Shown here piece by piece: positions 32,814 to 41,780 of a stretch of DNA of 64,000 bases. Location: contig OZ020618.1 of assembly GCA_963971575.1 (NCBI GenBank), positions 28,448,540-28,512,539 of the forward strand, written 5' to 3'. Source of the stretch: Liopterus haemorrhoidalis. Taxonomy: Eukaryota; Arthropoda; Insecta; Coleoptera; Dytiscidae. The notes under the pieces are model-generated. The model did no database searches and was not told where the DNA came from. It saw only the letters and a list, made by a program, of their open reading frames with translations. Every line of letters begins with the position of its first letter. Position 1 is the first letter of the stretch. The position numbers and the translations under genes are program-made.

Positions 32814-33528
32814 AGGATCGGCAGACCGCGTCTCGCGAGCCGCATACGGCTCTTTGAGGACATTTGCGTGGCTCTTCAAATTAAGTTGATAAGGAATAAA
32901 ATTTAGAAAATATTCAAAAAGTCAGGTATTAAAATTATGGCTCTTTAAAATGTTTCCAGATGCCGTAAAGGGTGTATTTGGCTCATTAACCTCTAAAGTT
33001 TGCCGCGTGTCGCCCGAATATTTCATTTTTGCGGCCCACAACGAGTATATACTATAGTAAATTTTTATACTATATGTCTTATATCGTATAAAAATTTATT
33101 TGAACAAAAATACCTCGTGACAGAATCTGTTCGGGCCGCGGCGTCAAGATTCGGAAAAGGGCGGAAAACCAATAGTCAAGGCCGTGCGATAGTCGGTAGA
33201 TCGGTGATTCCCCGTGATTCCAAATAATATACTAGTAAGCAGAGCTTTCAAATATCACTTAGGTGCAACTGCTGTGTACAGTACCAGTACGCTGATTTAG
33301 ACCCGTTTTTTTTTTTTTTTTGTTGTTTGATGAAGAAAATATTTTGGCAACATTTAATTGTTATTATTTAACTGTTATTTCTTTACTTCCTTCAAATAAA
33401 TATTCAGAAAAATGGTGGAAAACGAAAACCAGAATGAGTAATAATATAAATACCTATCATGCGGTCCGCGTAAATTTTACTTGTTAGAAAAATGGTCCGG
33501 GGCTGAAATGAGTTTGACACCCCTGCCT
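32814..33528. mobile_element. two adjoining decayed hAT elements
   Basis: CAAGGATCGGCAGACCGCG with GCATACGGCTCTTTGAGG resembles a common hAT left end. TTTGGCTCATTAACC...AAAGTTTGCCG at 32970-33004 looks like its partner. Next, CATTTTTGCGGCCCACAACG (33027) pairs with the right end GGTCCGGGGCTGAAATGAGT and TTTGACACCCCTG (33489-33527). No perfect TSDs, so these are old copies. Confidence 0.55.
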
Positions 33529-33999
33529 TATACTATGTAAAATGAGTATTTGGAAGTATATTATCAGATCTATTCACTTTCTAGTTGTATTAGTTTTTTT
33601 CTCTTGGATGTATTATAAATATATGACATGATTAATAGAAGTCCGTGTGCCGCTTGAGGGGTTCACGTTCAATTACAAAAATAAATTGGGGAGGGGCTCA
33701 CGCTCGTGACCTCCCTCCTGGCTGCGCGCCTAATATATAATATCAGAAATAAGGAAATGCAGCTTTTTACGACTACAAACAATGACTCGTTATTGCGTAA
33801 AAAATTATCTTATCAACAACCTATTAAACACTGATAATATCTGTAAACATATCATCAAATTAGATAAAAAGTTCATTTCAGTACAAATTATGGAATGCTG
33901 TCATCAGTGCTGTAACTAGGCTGGTGCAACAGGTGTACAAATACAGGGCTCTGAATGAAAGGAGGCCTGAAAAACTGTCCGTGGGGGTCATTCCGTTTT
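33529..33999. other. no gene; isolated MITE ends
   Basis: GACCTCCCTCCTGGCTGCGC at 33709 and CAGTGCTGTAACTAGGCTGG at 33905 look like single MITE ends. The rest is AT-rich. Confidence 0.4.
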
Positions 34000-35285
34000 T
34001 AGGGTTGTAGGTATGATCACCAAAAAATCCTGTCTGTACGGTAGGAATTGTAGCCAAACGGCTGAACATAGAAAGTTGAAATTTGGCATGCTCAGTGGCG
34101 TAGCTGGAGTCATGTTGCCCCGGGCGGTGAAAAATTTGACGCCCCCCTTCAAAAAAAAAAAAAAATGGAAAGCTGTTAGCAAAATTTCGAGTGAAGACCT
34201 AAAAAAACAAAGGTCCTCACTTTTAAATTTCAAGCGAAGACCAAAAAAAAAGGTCCTCACTTCTAAATTTCAAGTGAAAACCAAAAAACAAAAGGTCCTC
34301 ACTTCTAAATTTCAAGTGAAGACGTAAACAAAAACTCCTTACTTTAATTTTGGCCACCCTGGCATAAAGTAATTCATAAAAAAAATCATTACTGCCACCC
34401 CTAAGTAGCTGGCTCCCGGGGCGATCCCCCCCCCATCTACGCCACTGAGCATGCTTATACAATTCTTTGACCCACATATAGGAAAAATACTGAGAGTTTA
34501 AAAAAGCACATCACGAGATAAATATAAAGGAATATGTATTTAAGGAAAAAATTATTATTATTTTTTTAAATTTTATGTTGCGTATCAAATGAAACCATTA
34601 ACCACTTAATGAGCGGACAAACAAGCAAATTTTAATGTTTGATTTTTTTTTTTATGAAAAATATTTTTTATGGGATTTTTTTTTTATGTCAAATAACTTT
34701 TGTACCCTACCCTGATTCCCAGAATGGTTGATCTAAAAATCTGAGAAAAATCTCCATAATGTACAGTGATAGGAACCGGAATAGTACTACAGGAATTTTT
34801 GTGTCGTTGAAAAAAATAATAGTAGTATATTTTTTTAAATTTATTGTGTGGTATCAAAAGAAAGCTCTCAAAATGTAGATTAAGCAACAAAAAGTAGTTT
34901 CTTATTACCTAGTATGATTTTTTTCAAAAATGTACTAAAAAAATCACTATCCTGCACCTCTCAACGCAAATGGGTTAAACTAAAAATCTGGAAAAAAAAT
35001 CTAAGTAATGTGCAGTGATGTAAACCGGAAATGTACGAGAAAAGTTTTTGATCATATTTCGGTTTTGGATTAATGAAGACTTGAACACGAAGCAAAGGCA
35101 AAAAACATTAAATGAAATCTCGTATTACCCAAATGACGAATAAAAATGAATATCAAAAAATTATTGATTATGATGTGCTTATAGAAGAAATATTCCTAGA
35201 CATCCAGCATTATGTTGGCTTCTTACATTTATTAAATACCTACAAAACCCTGAAATGGGTGAAAATTCACACTTCACATCAATTT
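34000..35285 (+). repeat. F1 repeat, plus-strand copy (interrupted)
   Basis: Starts AGGGTTGTAGGTATGATCAC, passes GCCAAACGGCTGAACATAGA and GTTGAAATTTGGCATGC, is cut by the MITE 34093-34447, and resumes GCTTATACAATTCTTTGACC. It ends AAATACCTACAAAACCCTGA then GTGAAAATTCACACTTCACA. Colinear with 17888-18742. Confidence 0.85.
34093..34447. mobile_element. hAT MITE CAGTGGCGTAGC inside F1
   Basis: CAGTGGCGTAGCTGG and CATCTACGCCACTG are inverted ends. TSD GGCATGCT/AGCATGCT (34085-34092, 34448-34455) has one mismatch. The interior has four tandem minisatellite units of GACCAAAAAAAAAGGTCCTC type (34180-34340). Excision in silico restores the F1 sequence seen at 17990-18010, confirming an insertion. 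355 bp. Confidence 0.93.
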
Positions 35286-35820
35286 TTTGCTCATCATCTC
35301 GTTCCAACTTTCATTTTTTTGGTCATCACCTAGATCCGTATTCCTTTTTTTTTTGCTCACCGCATCTGTTCGACTTCTTTTTCTATTTTACTCTGAGCAC
35401 AGAGCACATGAAAAGCTAGTTTATGACTATCCTAATCTTGCTATCTCCAAAACGTATTTGAATATTTGTGAATTTGTCCTTGACGTAATAAGATTGTTGG
35501 CTTAAAATACTTTTTATTTCTACTCTTGACTAGATCATAAACATGTGTTCTTATAAAGCGAACAGCGCAAGCAGGAAACTCCTCTGATTCATGGTTCTGG
35601 AAGGTTAAAATCATTAGGGAAGGGTGTGCTAAAAGTAGGTCAATGCCAAATTCGGGATACTTTGCAACCCTTGCCTCCCCTAATGTTAACTGGGACACGG
35701 GGTCGCTTTAATATTTTACACAACGTACCTGCTTCTCAAATCGATACTTCTGGAAATGCATAAGTCAAGGAATTACAGACAAAGGATTTCTTCATTTGCA
35801 GGATGATACAGGGTGGTTAA
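35286..35820. other. minisatellite traces, then no feature
   Basis: TTTTTTGCTCATCATCTCGT, TTTTTGGTCATCACCTAGAT and TTTTTTTTTGCTCACCGC at 35284-35364 are three degenerate minisatellite units directly after the F1 end. The remainder is unremarkable. Confidence 0.5.
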
Positions 35821-35825
35821 AAATT

Positions 35826-36130
35826 AACTTTACAGTTTTCATTTCAAATCATTCCTATAATAAACCAACATTTAGCTCTGGGGTCGCTTCAGCCTCAAGT
35901 ATCATATTTAATACTCAAAATAAGTACTTGTTTATACATGGATAATAAGGTCGAAACGTCCCTATGGCTGGCGGTCTAGAAACGGAGAACTTACCTTCTC
36001 TGCCCCATATACGCCTATCTAGTCGTTGGGATCCTATTTATTTATTTATATTTATTTTAATAAACAAAATCTGAAGCGATTAAATCTGGAGATCTTGGAG
36101 ACCAGTCTATGTCATCGCTTCTGGAAATTA
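35826..36130 (-). pseudogene. DDE transposase fragment (WxPRSPDL motif)
   Basis: On the minus strand at about 36068-36125 a frame reads DDIDWSPRSPDLIASDF, matching the conserved third-catalytic-residue region W.PRSPDL...DF of Tc1/mariner-related transposases. ACAGGGTGGTTAAAAATTAA at 35809 resembles the ACAGGGTG termini of the same group. Too short to classify further. Confidence 0.5.
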
Positions 36131-36259
36131 ATCGGCCTGGAAACATTCTCAAAAATTAATATATATTCTAGTCATATACATAGATGGGGCTCAAATTAGG
36201 CTCAAATAGTTATCGTTGCTGGAAGTTAAAATTTTAACTAACATGATATTAATTAACTT

Positions 36260-36829
36260 CAGGGCCGTCTTAGGCCATGCAAGGGCCCTTGGGCACTTAG
36301 AGTTTGGGACCCTTTTAAAAAAGTCAAAAGAAAACACGAATGAAAATATCAGTGTGTACTTTAATTTAGTGATTTCATTGGATATTATGGTTAGCTTTGT
36401 ACAAATCAAATATAATTGAAGTGATTACTATTTTGCGAATTGGACATACGTCTTTCTTCCGGGATTTTTGTTGTGCAAAATCTTCTATATGCCCTCAAAG
36501 TCTAATTTTTAGATAGGGATATCACTTTCTCTGCACATGATTGTCAAATTAGTAAGTCGTTCTTGTAACATAGTAGTTCGTAATTCATTTTTTATTCTTT
36601 TTACCCGTGAAAATGAACGCTCTCCACTACAATAGGTGACCATAAATCTCATCTGGTTTTTGATTTACATTTAAGTTTAGAAATTTTAACGGAAATTCTT
36701 AGTAAAATTGCACTAAAAATTGAGCTCCTCTTTTTTCCGTGTAAACGACGACCTCGGCATTTTGAGGCCTCCATCAAGCCGGGGGCCCTGGACTCGTGCC
36801 CATGTGCCCTTATGGAAAAGACGGAACTG
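36260..36829 (-). mobile_element. hAT deletion derivative, perfect TSD
   Basis: Left CAGGGCCGTCTTAGGCCATG and right CTTATGGAAAAGACGGAACTG-type end (inverse CAGTTCCGTCTTTTCC). The perfect 8-bp TSD ATTAACTT (36252-36259, 36830-36837) flanks it. GC-rich subterminal words GGGCCC and GTGCCC lie at both ends. Carries a transposase 3' remnant on the minus strand. Confidence 0.92.
36430..36657 (-). pseudogene. hAT transposase C-terminal remnant
   Basis: The minus-strand frame reads CSGERSFSRVKRIKNELRTT, then MLQERLTNLTIMCRESDI, the ERSFS dimerisation signature. Stops follow at once, and no catalytic domain precedes it within the element. This shows that the host MITE 36260-36829 is an internally deleted hAT transposon. 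Confidence 0.85.
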
Positions 36830-36837
36830 ATTAACTT

Positions 36838-37455
36838 CAAGAAATACGAAAAAATAGACAATTTATGCTTGTAAAATTTCGTTGTACAGAGTGCAGGGAT
36901 GTCTATCAACATCCATACTCTTTGGATTCCTAAAGGCGGTTCTTTTTTCGTCGCGATGGTTCTTCTAAAAATAAATACTGTGATTTTCTAAATGTCTACT
37001 ATTTCGACCTCAAGAAAATTTTTTATTTATAATTCTCCTCCTCAAGCGATTTTTTAAATTTTTCTTCCTCACCGTTCTCAGTATTGACTTGTGGCACCGG
37101 ATCCAATTCAATTCGGCCCGTAAAATATATCTAGCTTTAAATATGACCTCACTATAGAAAAGGTTGGACACCACTGGTGCAAATAGACCAAGTTGGTTTC
37201 AGTCAACCAATGGGAAGACTCGCAAGGGATGTAAAGATCAGTCAGGCCGCCCCTGGTGGGATGCAATTATCGCTTTTTCCAAAGCATGCCTTTTTGCTCT
37301 TTACTTGAAATACTCGGGATTTAAAATGTGAATCCCGGGAATTAGGATTACAAAAAACAACTAATTTTCCGAAGACGAACTAATTTTTAGAAGAATGATA
37401 TTAAGATCAATCAGTGAAGATAAATGATTCTCAGTACTAAGGTTTTCAAATTAAA
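36838..37455. other. no gene; minisatellite relic
   Basis: 37020-37090 has CTCCTCAAGCGATTTTTTAA words like the array at 16700-16975. GGCACCGGATCCAATTCAAT and CAGGCCGCCCCTGG patches suggest decayed MITEs. Confidence 0.45.
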
Positions 37456-38815
37456 AAATTGATGTGAAGTGTGAATTTTCACACATTTCAGGGTTTCGCA
37501 GGTATTTAGTAAGTGAATAATGATTATTAGAAGGCCAAACGGGATGCCAAAACAAATTTTATGTTAAAATATATATTTTTTTTGTTAATTTTAATTCGAA
37601 TGCCTAATACCATTATGTAGGTTTATAAATATGTGCAGTATTTTTTTATATAGCAAGGTTCAATAAGATTTTGAAAATTGCGCTTATGGCTTCCATTGGT
37701 TGTTTTAGTCATAAGCTCCGCTCTTCTGATTCCGTGTGTTAATAGGAATATAAATAGCAGTATAGCAGTAATATATTTAGGCACTAATATGATACAGACA
37801 TTATAACACATGACATAACATATATTTTATATATTTTATTTTTTACTTGTATCCATGGTATTATATATAAGTTACTTGGTTGTATAGTGCGTTCGAAGGT
37901 GAGTTTGCAGTACAGGGCATATGGAGTAGTTCTTTTTCATACTCTCTAATGGGTTTACACAATGACACTATCCTTTTCTTGCTTGTCGACGTTGCCAGCT
38001 CTAAAACGCGCTGATCTGTGAAGACGCAGTATTCTACAAATGGCCATTTGTTTTTGTTGAGTGTTATTTTGAGTTTTATAAGAGTTGATTTTTGTAAATC
38101 ATACGAGTTTTTCATATTATTATAATTGACACATTTGACACTTTTACAACATTTGGCAACACCGCTCCCATTTTCCATAAGAGCTATACTGCATACTCAC
38201 CTTCGAACGCACTATAAGTCCAAGAGTATTCAATTTCAACAATTTCTACTGGTTATTAAATTTACGCTTTTAAAAATTAAATGCAATATTTGCCCAAATA
38301 TAACTAGAATTTTGAAAAAATAATTCAAACAAAATAAAAAGCAAAAAAAAAAACAGAAAAAATTAAACTTCCTCGAGGCCGGATTGAACTTGAGTTTGCA
38401 AAATAGAACGCCAGTATTCTAAGCAATAACACCATCGAAGCGCTCTGTTTACTGTACTACATAATATCATTAAATATTTTACATGGTCAAGCAAAAAACA
38501 CAAATAATGCGTTATTTTCCGAAAACATAATCTGATCAAAACTTCCTGTTCACACAAATGTGCATTACTTAGAATTTTTTCAGATTTTTAGTTTAAACCA
38601 TCTGGGCAACAGGGTGTGGGACTAATTTTTTTTGCACAATTTTGGCAAAATTCGCGTCAAAACAATTAATTTTGCAAAAATAAAATTTTGATCATTAATC
38701 TACGTACTAAGGGCTTTCATTTGATACCCTGCTCAGAATTTAAAAAAAATATATTTTTTTTTTTTCGATGAGCACATATTTGTTTATATTTTTAGGGGGA
38801 TATGGGATGTGTATA
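37456..38815 (-). repeat. F1 repeat, minus-strand copy (interrupted)
   Basis: Starts ATTGATGTGAAGTGTGAATT and TTTCAGGGTTTCGCAGGTAT, and continues through GGTTATTAAATTTACGCTTT, CGTTATTTTCCGAAAACATA and GGGCTTTCATTTGATACCCT. Cut by the MITE 37885-38214. Right end is lost after AGGGGGATATGGGATG; the CAGA microsatellite end is missing. Confidence 0.8.
37885..38214. mobile_element. TA-type MITE with near-perfect TIRs
   Basis: TAGTGCGTTCGAAGGTGAGT at the left and ACTCACCTTCGAACGCACTA at the right are exact inverted repeats of 20 bases; similarity continues inward through TTTGCAGTA/TACTGCAT. Flanking TA on both sides (37883-37884, 38215-38216) fits a Tc1/mariner-type TSD. A related copy is at 646-945. 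The 105-codon frame inside has no recognisable family. Confidence 0.88.
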
Positions 38816-39160
38816 TATAAAATAATAATTCTTTAAAATTTCAATTTCAATTATTTGAGACCTATTTTATATTTCACATAAATATATTATTATTTTGTGT
38901 TTTTATTGCTCAACATGGGGGCCTCAGAATTTGTTAGTGCTTCAGGTCTCTGGATGACTTAATCCGCCACTGATTGTCACCCCCTCACGGCAGCTTTGTT
39001 TATACAAACAAATGTTAATCCATGTTGAATTAAAATATCTCCGTGAAAATTATATTCCTGTAATCATGCTTTCATATATGCTAATTAAGGATATTTACCA
39101 TAGAACTAATTTTAGACGAGTATGCTTTGCCCATTACCCATCTTTCTATTTTGCAGCGTG
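38816..39160. other. MITE right end, otherwise no feature
   Basis: GCTTCAGGTCTCTGGATGAC and TTAATCCGCCACTG (to about 38972) is the right end of a CAGTGGCGGATTAAG-type hAT MITE whose left part is missing. The F1 truncation just upstream suggests a deletion joined the two. Confidence 0.5.
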
Positions 39161-39460
39161 AACTCAATAACAGCTCATTTGTTTATTGGAATTAGAAGTG
39201 AATTACACAACTTTATGAAATTAATAAATAATAATTCACCAAATATTTCAGCAGGTATCTGAAGATATCGCTGATAAGGAAGAGCGAATAATGGAAAGAG
39301 ATAATAAATAAACTTTTGTTACAACCAGTAACAGTGGTGGCGCTAGCTCTTCAAATCTGGGGGGTGGCAAAAAAAAAACTGAGTAAAATTTGGGGGGCCA
39401 GGAAATATTTTTTATCGTTTACATATGAAAATACCCTAAGTAATAACCTAAAAAAAAAAA

Positions 39461-40506
39461 ATTGATGTGAAGTGTGAAATTTCACACATTTCATGGTTTT
39501 GCAGGTATTTAGTAACTGAATGATGATTATTTGGGACGCCAAAATAAATTTTATGTCAAAATATTTTTTTATGAATTTTAATTCGAATGCCTAATACCAT
39601 TATTTAAGTTTCTAAATATGTGCAGTATTTTTTTATATAGCAAGGTTAGGTTAGGTTAGGTTAGATTTTGAAAATTGCGCCTACCGGTTGCTTAAATCAT
39701 AAACACCGCCCTCTGATTTCGTATACATTCAAACATAGAATTAAATTATAATTTCACTAACACTTCCCACTGGTTATTAAATTTACGCTTTTAAAAATTA
39801 AATGCAACATTTACCAAAATATAACTAGAATTTTGACAAAATAATTTAAACAAAATAAAAATGCAAAAAAAAACAGAAAAATTAAAATTGACAGGATTGG
39901 TACTCTAGTTTGCAAATTACAAAAACCAACGACGAAACCAACTATGCTATCAGCGCTTACTTATCTACTGTGTTACATAGCGAATTAAATATTTAACATA
40001 TTTTAGATAAAAACACAAAAAATGCGTTATTTTCCGAAAACATAATCTGATCAAAAATTCCTGTTGTACTATTCCGGTTCACACCAATGTAAATTACTTA
40101 GAATTTTTTCAGATTTTTAATTTAAACCATCTGGGCTACAGGGTGTGGGACAAAAATTTTTTTGCACAATTTTGGCAAAAATAGCTTCAAAATAATTTAT
40201 TTTGCAAAAATAAAATTTTGATCGTTAATCCACGTACTAAGGGCTTTCATTTGATACCCTACTCAGAATTTAAAAAAATTTTTTTTTTTTCGATGAGCAC
40301 ATATTTGTTTATATTTTTAGGGGGATATGTTTTTTAGATGTTTTAGTATTTTTCCTATGTGCGGGTCAAAGAGTTGTATAAGCATGCCAAATTTCAACTC
40401 TCTAGGTTTAGCCGTTTGGCTACAATTTTTACCGAACAGACAGACAGACAGACAGACACGACAAAATGACGCTATAAAGGTTTTTTGGTCATACCTACAA
40501 AACCCA
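39461..40506 (-). repeat. F1 repeat, minus-strand copy
   Basis: From ATTGATGTGAAGTGTGAAAT and CATGGTTTTGCAGGTATTTA to GGTTTTTTGGTCATACCTAC. Holds a (CAGA)n tract at 40437-40457 next to GCCGTTTGGCTACAATTTTT. Close to 54544-55579 in length and sequence. Confidence 0.88.
39643..39664 (+). repeat. (TTAGG)4 telomere-like tract
   Basis: Four tandem GGTTA/TTAGG units at a point where the other F1 copies read AAGGTTCAATAAGA (37655) or AAGGTTCATTAATA (54726). TTAGG is the common arthropod telomere repeat. The tract is specific to this copy. Confidence 0.85.
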
Positions 40507-41081
40507 AAAAGGTCCTCACTTCTATAATATATTTTTTTCCAAGCAATTCTAGGGGGGGCAACTGGGGGCCAGAGCAACTTTTAGCCCCCCCCCCCTCCCC
40601 GGACCCCCCGCTAGCGCCACCACTGACTAGTAATGTATTGTTGTTGGGAAGAGGTTCTCGGAAATATTATTCAATTGCACAAGTTTGTGAAAGGTATAAG
40701 TATAAGTGATGATAGATAGGTAGTCACTGACGTACGTATCTGTATAACCACAAACACAGGTGAAACTCAATAACAGCTCATTTGTTTATTGGAATTAGAA
40801 GTGAATTACACAACTTTATGAAATTAATAAATAATAATTCACCAAATATTTCAGCAGGTATCTGAAGATATCGCTGATAAGGAAGAGCGAATAATGGAAA
40901 CAGATAATAAATAAACTTTTGTTACAACTAGTAATGTATTGTTGTTGGGAAGAGGTTCTCAGAAATATTATTCAATTGCACAAGTTTATGAAAGGTATAA
41001 GTATAAGTGATGATAGATAGGTAGTCACTGACGTACGTATCTGTATAACCACAAACATAGGTGAATCCACTTATCTAAGAT

Positions 41082-41551
41082 CAGGGCCGGCGCTAGGATT
41101 TGCGAGGCCATGTGCGAGAAGAGCCGCGGGGCCTGCTGTTCAGATCCAAGTGAGGAGCAAAAAAAAAAGTCCTCATTTCCATGCGCGGGGCCTGCTGTTC
41201 AGATCCAAGTGAAGAGCAAAAAAAAAGGTCCTCATCTCCATGCGCGGGACCTGCTGTTCAGATCCAAGTGAGGAGCAAAAAAAAGGTCCTCATTTCCATG
41301 CGCGGGGCCTATTGTTGAACCGCGGGGACTGCTGTTCAGATCCAAGTGAAGAGCAAAACAAAAAAAAGGTTCTCATCTCCATGCGCGGGGCCTGCTGTTC
41401 AGATCCAAGTGAGGAGCAAAAAAAAAGTCCTCATCTCCATGCGCGGGGCCTGCTGTTCAGATACAAGTGAGGAGCAAAAAAAAAAGTCTTCATCTCCATG
41501 CGCGGGGCCATGTGCGGCTGCACATGCTGCACATGCCTCGCACCGGCCCTG
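41082..41551. mobile_element. hAT MITE with long internal array, perfect TSD
   Basis: CAGGGCCGGCGCTAGGATTT and TGCCTCGCACCGGCCCTG are inverted. The perfect 8-bp TSD TCTAAGAT (41074-41081, 41552-41559) flanks it. The interior is about seven units of about 59 bp containing GAGGAGCAAAAAAAAAAGTC, CTCATCTCCATGCGCGGGGC and CTGCTGTTCAGATCCAAGTG, an expanded version of the common minisatellite fused to a GC-rich block. 470 bp. Frames reading CSDPSEEQKK are the array. Confidence 0.95.
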
Positions 41552-41780
41552 TCTAAGATAATTAAAATAAGACCACAGAACACGTTAAAATTTATAGTGT
41601 TAAACGAAATAACACAATTGGGGTAATTTTAATTTTGCAGGGGCATTATTTTTAATAGGGGCATTATTTCTTAATTGATCCTTAGTTTGGAATATTGTTG
41701 TCAGGGCTGGCCTTAAACGCATTCGACTCTTCGACCCTTGCGTAGGGCCCAGCGCTTTTTTTGGGGGATCCGGCACTTAA
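41552..41780. other. MITE left end, no gene
   Basis: CAGGGCTGGCCTTAAACGCA at 41703 followed by GTAGGGCCCAGCGC is a MITE left end, abruptly joined to F1 at about 41781. Confidence 0.45.

Larger units (their letters stand above)
39332..40625. mobile_element. hAT MITE containing an F1 copy
   Basis: CAGTGGTGGCGCTAGC and GCTAGCGCCACCACTG are perfect 16-bp inverted repeats. TSD ACCAGTAA/ACTAGTAA (39324-39331, 40626-40633) has one mismatch. The paralogous empty site in copy 2 of the flanking duplication (40764-41064) reads ACTAGTAA, so the left TSD mutated after insertion. 1294 bp, of which 39461-40506 is F1. A single AAAGGTCCTCACTTCTA unit remains near 40510. Confidence 0.95.
39161..41064 (+). repeat. 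301-bp tandem duplication; copy 1 split by MITE
   Basis: Copy 1 is 39161-39331 plus 40634-40763; copy 2 is 40764-41064. Both begin AACTCAATAACAGCTCATTT and end CACAAACAYAGGTGA. I count about five single-base differences (for example GGAAAGAGAT/GGAAACAGAT and TCTCGGAAAT/TCTCAGAAAT), roughly 98% identity. Copy 1 carries the MITE 39332-40625; copy 2 shows the empty site ACTAGTAATG. Confidence 0.93.

Noticed and set aside
37861..38178. 105-codon frame in the 37885-38214 MITE
   Set aside because: Lies between near-perfect TIRs of a non-coding MITE; the related copy at 646-945 does not preserve it.
41240..41561. Frames with CSDPSEEQKK repeats suggesting a cysteine-rich protein
   Set aside because: Direct translation of the MITE minisatellite; no start context and poly-A-dependent frameshifts.
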